A stretch of DNA of 11,648 nt from Bacillota bacterium (lineage in GTDB: Bacteria; Bacillota_A; Clostridia; DSM-8532): NCBI GenBank assembly GCA_023424865.1, contig JAFADM010000149.1, forward strand, positions 1-11,648, read 5' to 3'. The translations under genes were made by a program, and so were the position numbers. Each line of letters begins with the position of its first letter. Positions within the stretch are counted from its first letter, which is position 1. The notes under the pieces were generated by a model. It saw only the letters and a program-made list of their open reading frames with translations. It did not search any database and was not told the DNA's origin. Shown here one piece after another: positions 7,196 through 11,648 of the stretch.

Positions 7196-7220
7196 CCAGG
7201 GACGGTTTTACCGTCCCTGG
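7196..7220 (+). repeat. Third hairpin: perfect 11-bp inverted repeat, REP-like
   Basis: CCAGGGACGGT (7196-7206) and ACCGTCCCTGG (7210-7220) are perfectly complementary around a TTT loop. The stem is GC-rich and ends about 11 nt before the ribosome binding site of the regulator gene. No T-run follows, so it is not a classical terminator. It could be an mRNA stability element or a copy of an interspersed palindromic repeat; GGGACGGT-type palindromes recur in some Clostridia, from memory. Confidence 0.7.
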
Positions 7221-7245
7221 CTATCTCTATGAGAGGAGGATTCCC

Positions 7246-8004
7246 ATGTATCACGCGATTATTGTTGACGATGACAAGTGGACCCTTGAGGATATCAAAC
7301 GCAGCTTTCATTTTGAAAGCAATGGCTTTGATCTCATTGCCGAATGCACCAGTGCGGAAGACGCGCTGCCTGAAATCATCACTCACAGCCCGGAGCTTGT
7401 TATTACCGATATTCGCATGGAGCGTGACAGCGGACTGGATTTAATACGACGCTGCCGTGAAAAGGGCATCCACTCCTTTTTTATTATTTTAAGCGGCTAC
7501 GATAAATTTGAGTACGCCAAGGAAGCCATCCGCCAGGGTGCGTTTTACTACATGCTCAAGCCCATCGACGATCGCGAGGCCCAGCAGGTCATGCATCAAA
7601 TAACGGACATCCTGTCCGGCAGACAGGAAAAGCCCTCTTCCTCCCCACCAACCGTAAAAGAGCCGGGAGGAGAAAAAACCGACAGCTTCAAGCAAATTAT
7701 CAATTATCTTGAATACCATTGCGACGATTCCTCTGTCAACCTGGACATCCTGTCCGAAACCTTCTTTGTCAACCGCACCTATATTTGCGACATGTTCCGA
7801 AAGCGCCTGGATAAAACCTTTACCCAGTATTTTACCGAGCTTCGAATGAAAAAGGCCTGTGAGCTTTTAAAAAAGGAAGTGGTGGATCTGGGTTCTGTCG
7901 CGGCCAGAGTAGGCTATGAGGATCCGGGCTATTTTTCCCGTGTTTTCAAAAAAACCATGGGCATGCTGCCCATGCAGTATCACGAAAAATTCAATAAGCA
8001 ATAA
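7246..8004 (+). CDS. Response regulator, REC domain plus AraC-type DNA-binding domain (YesN type)
   Basis: A cytoplasmic transcription factor of 252 residues. The receiver domain (about 1-120) has the acidic pocket VDDD (D8-D10), phosphoacceptor D55 in VITDIRM, S83 in LSGYDKFEYA and K105 in MLKP, so all switch residues are intact. A Ser/Pro-rich linker (about 125-145) leads to an AraC-type double helix-turn-helix domain (about 150-250), with VNRTYICDMFRKRL and the family signature VAARVGYEDPGYFSRVFKKTMG. It is short for a YesN protein, many of which carry a long middle region. The ATG at 7246 is set by AGAGGAGG (7232-7239); an in-frame ATG at 7192 lies beside the upstream hairpin and lacks a binding site. 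The likely partner is the YesM-type kinase at 1482-3263, and the likely target is the transporter promoter. Confidence 0.93.
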   Translation: MYHAIIVDDDKWTLEDIKRSFHFESNGFDLIAECTSAEDALPEIITHSPELVITDIRMERDSGLDLIRRCREKGIHSFFIILSGYDKFEYAKEAIRQGAFYYMLKPIDDREAQQVMHQITDILSGRQEKPSSSPPTVKEPGGEKTDSFKQIINYLEYHCDDSSVNLDILSETFFVNRTYICDMFRKRLDKTFTQYFTELRMKKACELLKKEVVDLGSVAARVGYEDPGYFSRVFKKTMGMLPMQYHEKFNKQ

Positions 8005-8023
8005 AAGTAAAGGACTTCTCCTT

Positions 8024-10750
8024 ATGAAAAATAAAATCTTTTATTTATCCTCCACCCATTGGGACAGGGAATGGTATTTGCCCTTTCAGGGCTTTCGTTT
8101 TCATCTGGTAAGGGTTATGGACGCACTTGTTGATTGCCTGGAGACCAGTGACAGGGAAAGCGTTTTCCATTTGGACGGCCAGACAATCATGCTGGAGGAT
8201 TATTACGAAATGCGTCCTCTTATGCGTCCGAGGGTGGAAAAGCTCATCCGTGAGGGGCGAATTCTTGTTGGCCCCTGGTACAACATGCCTGACGAATTTA
8301 ATGTGTCCGGCGAAGCTCTTATCCGAAACCTGCTTCTCGGTCACCGTTTATCTTTGGAAGCAGGTACGGAGGCCTGGAAATGCGGTTACGTCATTGATAT
8401 TTTCGGGCACATTGCCCAGTTTCCACAGATACTTAATGGCTTTGGCATTAAAACCGCGGTGGTAGGACGGGGCACTAATGAGCATACCACGCCCCTGGCC
8501 TTTACCTGGGAATCCCCCGACGGCTCCGGTGTCACTTCCTTTAAGCTCCCTGACTACAACGGCTACGGCTCTTTTTCAACCGATGTGGCAGGCCGCAGGG
8601 TAACCGGCGATTATTATCCTCCCGACAACCCTCTTTTTGATGAAAGAGCGAAAAAATACATCAACCATGAGCTGGCCAGAAGCCCTCTGCCCTTCTGCGT
8701 TTTATGGGACAGCATGGATCATGAGCCCTATCATGAGGATACACAAGCCTATGTCGCCCGTCTCAGGGAGCTTTATCCCGACAGCGACATTCTTCAAACT
8801 GATCTTTTAAAAGCTTTTGACTATGTGGAGAAATCCGGAGTGTCGCTTCAAGTAAAAAAAGGCGAGCTGCGGGAGCCGGGCAGGGATTTTGGCCACTATG
8901 CCTATGTGCTCATTCACTGCCTCTCCGCACGCCACAGCCTAAAAAAGCACAACGACCGTACCCAGGCCCTTCTTGAAAAAGCAATGGAACCACTTGCCGT
9001 CTATTTTTCCCGTATGGGTATCCGGCAGGATAAAGCCTTTACTGATTTAGCATGGAAATACCTGCTCAAAAATCATCCCCATGATTCCATCTGCGGCTGC
9101 TCTGTAGACAGGGTGCATGAGGACATGACCTACCGGTTCAATCAGGCACAGGACATATGCGACACCCTTATTACCGATGCCCGCCGGACACTCACAGAAG
9201 GCACCCGGCTTGTCACCTCGGAAGAAAACCTATTATGCGTTTTAAACTCTCTGCCCTATGCAAGGGAAGAGGTCGTAACGCTGTCCATACCCTTTAGCAA
9301 GGACTATCCCAAGTGGCAGGAGCCCTTCGGTTATGAGGCCCTGTGCGCTTTTGAAATTAGGGATGAAACGGGAACAGCCCTCCCCTACACGCTTCTGACC
9401 AAAGAAGAAAGCCGTAATGTACGGGGCAGGGCCAATATCGGTATGGGGGCAGATAGTTATACTGTTGCAGTGAAAGTAAGCTTACCTGCGCTGGGCGCGG
9501 CCAATTTAAGCATCGTTCCCGTTAATGGCCCTGTAAGGCAGACAGGTGGCATGGCTGACAGCAGCGGCTCACTGGATAATGGTCTTGTAAGAATTACCAT
9601 TAATCCCGATGGAACGATTAATTTAATGGATTACCTATCAGGGCGGGAATATGCCCGTTTATTGCAGCTTACCGACTGCGGTGAAATCGGGGATGCCTGG
9701 AACCATGTTCGTCCTGCCAACGGCGGACTGGTAACGGGCGGGGTCCTTGTCCATAAGGAAATTGTGGTCAACAGTACTGTAAAAAGCACGGTTCGACTTG
9801 TACGGGAATTAACGGTTTCCGCCCGTATCCAGGCTTCCCGCAACGGTCTTATGCCTTCACAGGAAAAAGCAACTCTGGAATGTGAATTTTTAATTTCACT
9901 GGCGGAAGGCAGCAGAAATCCCGAAATAAGCCTCAATGTAAACAATACCGCTTGCGACCATGTCTTGCGGCTGGGGTTTCCAACCCATACCGCTGGGGAT
10001 ACCTACGAAGCAAATCAGGCCTTTTGCTTTGTTACCCGTAAAACCGGCTTTAATACTGAAACCCTGACATGGAAAGAGTCTGAGAAACCGGAAGCCCCCA
10101 TGTCGGGTATCGTGCTTAAAAGGGATGCCTCCTACCGGGGACTGGCTTTCGTATCGGATTACGGACTTCATGAATGCGCCGCCGATACGGATAAGGATGC
10201 CACCCTGCGGGTAACCCTCCTTCGGAGCTTTGGGAAAACCGTTACGACCAATGGGGAACCGGGCGGACAGGAGCTGGGCCTTCACAGCTACCGCTTTTTC
10301 CTGGTGCCTTTAGACGAAACAATTAAAAACAGCGATCTTCAGAGGCTTCAGGACGGCCTCCAGGCCTCCCCGGTGCATTTCGTTTCGCCCAAGGCAGCTG
10401 CGGGTTCCACCCTCGAAGTTGAAGGCCCCCTTTGCGCAAGCACGGTTAAGCATGCCCAGGACGGGTCGGAGGACATTGTGGTGAGGCTCTATAATCCCAA
10501 TAACGCGAATGCTCAGGGAAAGCTTCACGTCTCAGGTATCAGGGAAGCCTTTTTTACCAATATGCTGGAGGAAGTGACCGAGCCGGCAGAAATCACCCTT
10601 TCTCAGGAAAAGGACTCCTCACAGGCCCGTTCTCAGGAAAAGGGCTTTGTTTCTCTTTTACTTGAACCCTTCCGCATTGTTACCCTTCGCCTCAAGCCTT
10701 ATGCCATGCCCGATGAGAGTGCATCGTCCAAGGTGAAGGTTTATGTTTAG
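8024..10750 (+). CDS. Glycoside hydrolase family 38 alpha-mannosidase
   Basis: A predicted zinc-dependent retaining alpha-mannosidase of 908 residues, close to MngB-type enzymes in length. Catalytic features visible: zinc-ligand motif THWDREWY (H12, D14), DGQTIMLEDYYEMRP (51-65), nucleophile D125 in VIDIFGHIAQFPQIL, and the motif NHPHDSICGCSVDRVHEDM with a second zinc-ligand His (H353). The second half forms the beta-sandwich region of the family. No signal peptide is present, so it acts in the cytoplasm on imported substrate. I start it at the ATG at 8024, which has AAAGGA (8009-8014) upstream and places the THWD motif at the usual N-terminal position; the open frame reaching back to 7916 lies inside the regulator gene. 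It is 19 bp after that gene and ends the operon. An alternative substrate is phosphomannosyl-glycerate, but an ABC importer rather than a PTS argues for an unphosphorylated mannoside. Confidence 0.94.
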   Translation: MKNKIFYLSSTHWDREWYLPFQGFRFHLVRVMDALVDCLETSDRESVFHLDGQTIMLEDYYEMRPLMRPRVEKLIREGRILVGPWYNMPDEFNVSGEALIRNLLLGHRLSLEAGTEAWKCGYVIDIFGHIAQFPQILNGFGIKTAVVGRGTNEHTTPLAFTWESPDGSGVTSFKLPDYNGYGSFSTDVAGRRVTGDYYPPDNPLFDERAKKYINHELARSPLPFCVLWDSMDHEPYHEDTQAYVARLRELYPDSDILQTDLLKAFDYVEKSGVSLQVKKGELREPGRDFGHYAYVLIHCLSARHSLKKHNDRTQALLEKAMEPLAVYFSRMGIRQDKAFTDLAWKYLLKNHPHDSICGCSVDRVHEDMTYRFNQAQDICDTLITDARRTLTEGTRLVTSEENLLCVLNSLPYAREEVVTLSIPFSKDYPKWQEPFGYEALCAFEIRDETGTALPYTLLTKEESRNVRGRANIGMGADSYTVAVKVSLPALGAANLSIVPVNGPVRQTGGMADSSGSLDNGLVRITINPDGTINLMDYLSGREYARLLQLTDCGEIGDAWNHVRPANGGLVTGGVLVHKEIVVNSTVKSTVRLVRELTVSARIQASRNGLMPSQEKATLECEFLISLAEGSRNPEISLNVNNTACDHVLRLGFPTHTAGDTYEANQAFCFVTRKTGFNTETLTWKESEKPEAPMSGIVLKRDASYRGLAFVSDYGLHECAADTDKDATLRVTLLRSFGKTVTTNGEPGGQELGLHSYRFFLVPLDETIKNSDLQRLQDGLQASPVHFVSPKAAAGSTLEVEGPLCASTVKHAQDGSEDIVVRLYNPNNANAQGKLHVSGIREAFFTNMLEEVTEPAEITLSQEKDSSQARSQEKGFVSLLLEPFRIVTLRLKPYAMPDESASSKVKVYV

Positions 10751-10778
10751 CCGGAGTCCTTCATAAGCATAACGAATT

Positions 10779-10829
10779 GCCCCTGCCCGTGCGCAAAAAG
10801 TCTCTGGTGCACTCGGCAGGGGCCTTTTT
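10779..10829 (+). terminator. Rho-independent terminator of the sugar operon
   Basis: GCCCCTGCC (10779-10787) pairs perfectly with GGCAGGGGC (10815-10823), extended inside by GTGC (10789-10792) with GCAC (10809-10812), followed by a T5 run (10825-10829). It lies 28 bp after the GH38 stop codon and separates the operon from the next gene. Confidence 0.9.
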
Positions 10830-10853
10830 ATCCATTTCCATTTTCTTTCCCAA

Positions 10854-10884
10854 TGGACTATTGAGGCTAGAAGTATAGTATAAT
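10854..10884 (+). promoter_or_regulatory. Candidate promoter for the EFR1-type gene
   Basis: A perfect TATAAT (10879-10884) lies between the upstream terminator and the next gene. The best -35 is TGGACT (10854-10859) with a long 19-bp spacer, so the -35 assignment is weak. The transcript leader would be about 75 nt. Confidence 0.4.
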
Positions 10885-10965
10885 TGTTTAAGCATTTATA
10901 CCTTTGCCCACATCCGTGAGCTTATCGCCAATGCCCCCAATAAAAGACCGAGGAGTGAGACAAAT

Positions 10966-11648
10966 ATGATTCTCTATTTTACCGGTACAGGCAACAGCCG
11001 TTATGTGGCAAAGCTTATTGGAACCCATATCCCTTCGGATACTGTTTCGATAACTGATTTCATTAAAGAAGGGAGAACCGGCACTTTTACTGCGGATTCC
11101 CCCTATGTCTTTGTGGCTCCTGCCTACGGCTGGCGTATTCCAAGGCTTATGGAAAAGTTTATTAGGGCGTCCTCCTTTAAGGGGAATAAAAAAGCCTATT
11201 TTGTTATGACCTGCGGCACGGAAACGGGCAATGCCTCCCATTATCTCAAAAAGCTGTGTGAGAAAAAGGGCTTTGATTATATGGGCCTTGCGTCCATTCT
11301 CATGCCGGAAAACTATATTGCCATGTTTGATGCTCCTCAGGATGCCGAGGCAAAAGAAATCATCCTACGGGCACAAGCTCCTATAATAAGCGCTGCGGAA
11401 TGCATCAAAAACGGCAACGCCCTTCCTGATGAAAAAGTCACATTTAAGGGGCATATTCAAAGCACACTGATTAATCCCCTCTTTTACTCCCTTTTTGTAA
11501 AGGACAAAGGCTTTTACACCACGGACGCCTGCATAAGCTGCGGCAAATGCGTTAAATTATGCCCCACAAACAATATCCGACTGCAAAGCGGAAAGCCGGT
11601 TTGGACGGGCAACTGCACCCACTGTATGGCATGTATCTGCGGATGTCC
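10966..11648 (+). CDS. EFR1-type flavodoxin/ferredoxin protein (partial, C-terminus cut)
   Basis: A predicted cytoplasmic electron-transfer protein; 227 residues are visible and the frame runs off the right edge. The N-terminal part is flavodoxin-like, with the FMN phosphate loop YFTGTGNSRYVA (about 4-15), APAYGWRIP (about 54-62) and a TCGTETGN segment (about 83-90). A bacterial ferredoxin segment follows, with CISCGKCVKLCP (C189, C192, C195, C199) and a second set starting C217, C220, C223, C227, which fits two 4Fe-4S clusters. This combination is the EFR1 family, common in anaerobic Clostridia; the redox partners are generally unknown. AGGAG (10951-10955) precedes the ATG at 10966. It follows a strong terminator and appears independent of the sugar operon. 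Confidence 0.88.
   Translation, partial: MILYFTGTGNSRYVAKLIGTHIPSDTVSITDFIKEGRTGTFTADSPYVFVAPAYGWRIPRLMEKFIRASSFKGNKKAYFVMTCGTETGNASHYLKKLCEKKGFDYMGLASILMPENYIAMFDAPQDAEAKEIILRAQAPIISAAECIKNGNALPDEKVTFKGHIQSTLINPLFYSLFVKDKGFYTTDACISCGKCVKLCPTNNIRLQSGKPVWTGNCTHCMACICGC

Noticed and set aside
7916..8023. N-terminal extension of the GH38 reading frame
   Set aside because: These 36 codons lie mainly inside the regulator gene in another frame, and the extension has no family similarity. The ATG at 8024 has a ribosome binding site and puts the THWD motif at the normal position.
10931..10969. Twelve-codon leader peptide overlapping the EFR1-type start codon
   Set aside because: There is no Shine-Dalgarno sequence before its ATG, and a frame this short is expected by chance.
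1..11648. CRISPR array, prophage, toxin-antitoxin or defence system
   Set aside because: No regularly spaced repeats, phage structural genes, nucleases or small toxin-antitoxin pairs were found on either strand.

Overview
The window looks like chromosomal DNA from a Gram-positive anaerobe of the Clostridia/Bacillota type. Supporting signs are purine-rich GGAGG-type ribosome binding sites before most genes, a lipobox-type solute-binding lipoprotein, a CUT1 sugar transporter paired with a YesM/YesN-type two-component system, and an EFR1-type flavodoxin/ferredoxin protein. Base composition looks moderate by eye and fairly even throughout. I see no transposase, integrase, tRNA, rRNA or CRISPR array.

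Left block (1-1437): a divergent pair. A LolD/MacB-type ABC exporter ATPase runs leftward off the window edge, and a TetR-family regulator runs rightward. The 224 bp between them hold a candidate promoter for each gene, a small dyad over the ATPase -35 box and three copies of a TGTGTTG heptamer. The likely reading is a regulator controlling its neighbouring exporter.

Central block (1482-10830): a carbohydrate uptake and degradation locus. A membrane sensor histidine kinase (minus strand) is divergent from a plus-strand run: permease 1, permease 2, solute-binding lipoprotein, REC-AraC response regulator and a cytoplasmic GH38 alpha-mannosidase. A strong rho-independent terminator closes the run. 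The likely logic is that the kinase senses a ligand outside the cell and phosphorylates the regulator. The regulator then activates the transporter promoter, probably through two perfect 14-bp direct repeats 21 bp apart just upstream of a weak -35 box. Imported mannosides are then cut in the cytoplasm. No CUT1 ATPase is encoded here, so a shared MsmX-like ATPase elsewhere is implied.

Right block (10831-11648): a separate gene for an EFR1-type protein (flavodoxin-like N-terminus plus two 4Fe-4S motifs), cut by the window edge.

The gene content is a recognisable type. The less ordinary material is non-coding: the paired direct repeats, a three-hairpin array between the binding-protein and regulator genes, alternative hairpins before the binding-protein gene, a 17-nt translation-initiation segment repeated exactly at two genes, and the splitting of the kinase from its regulator. 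I do not see convincing evidence of a wholly new biological system.
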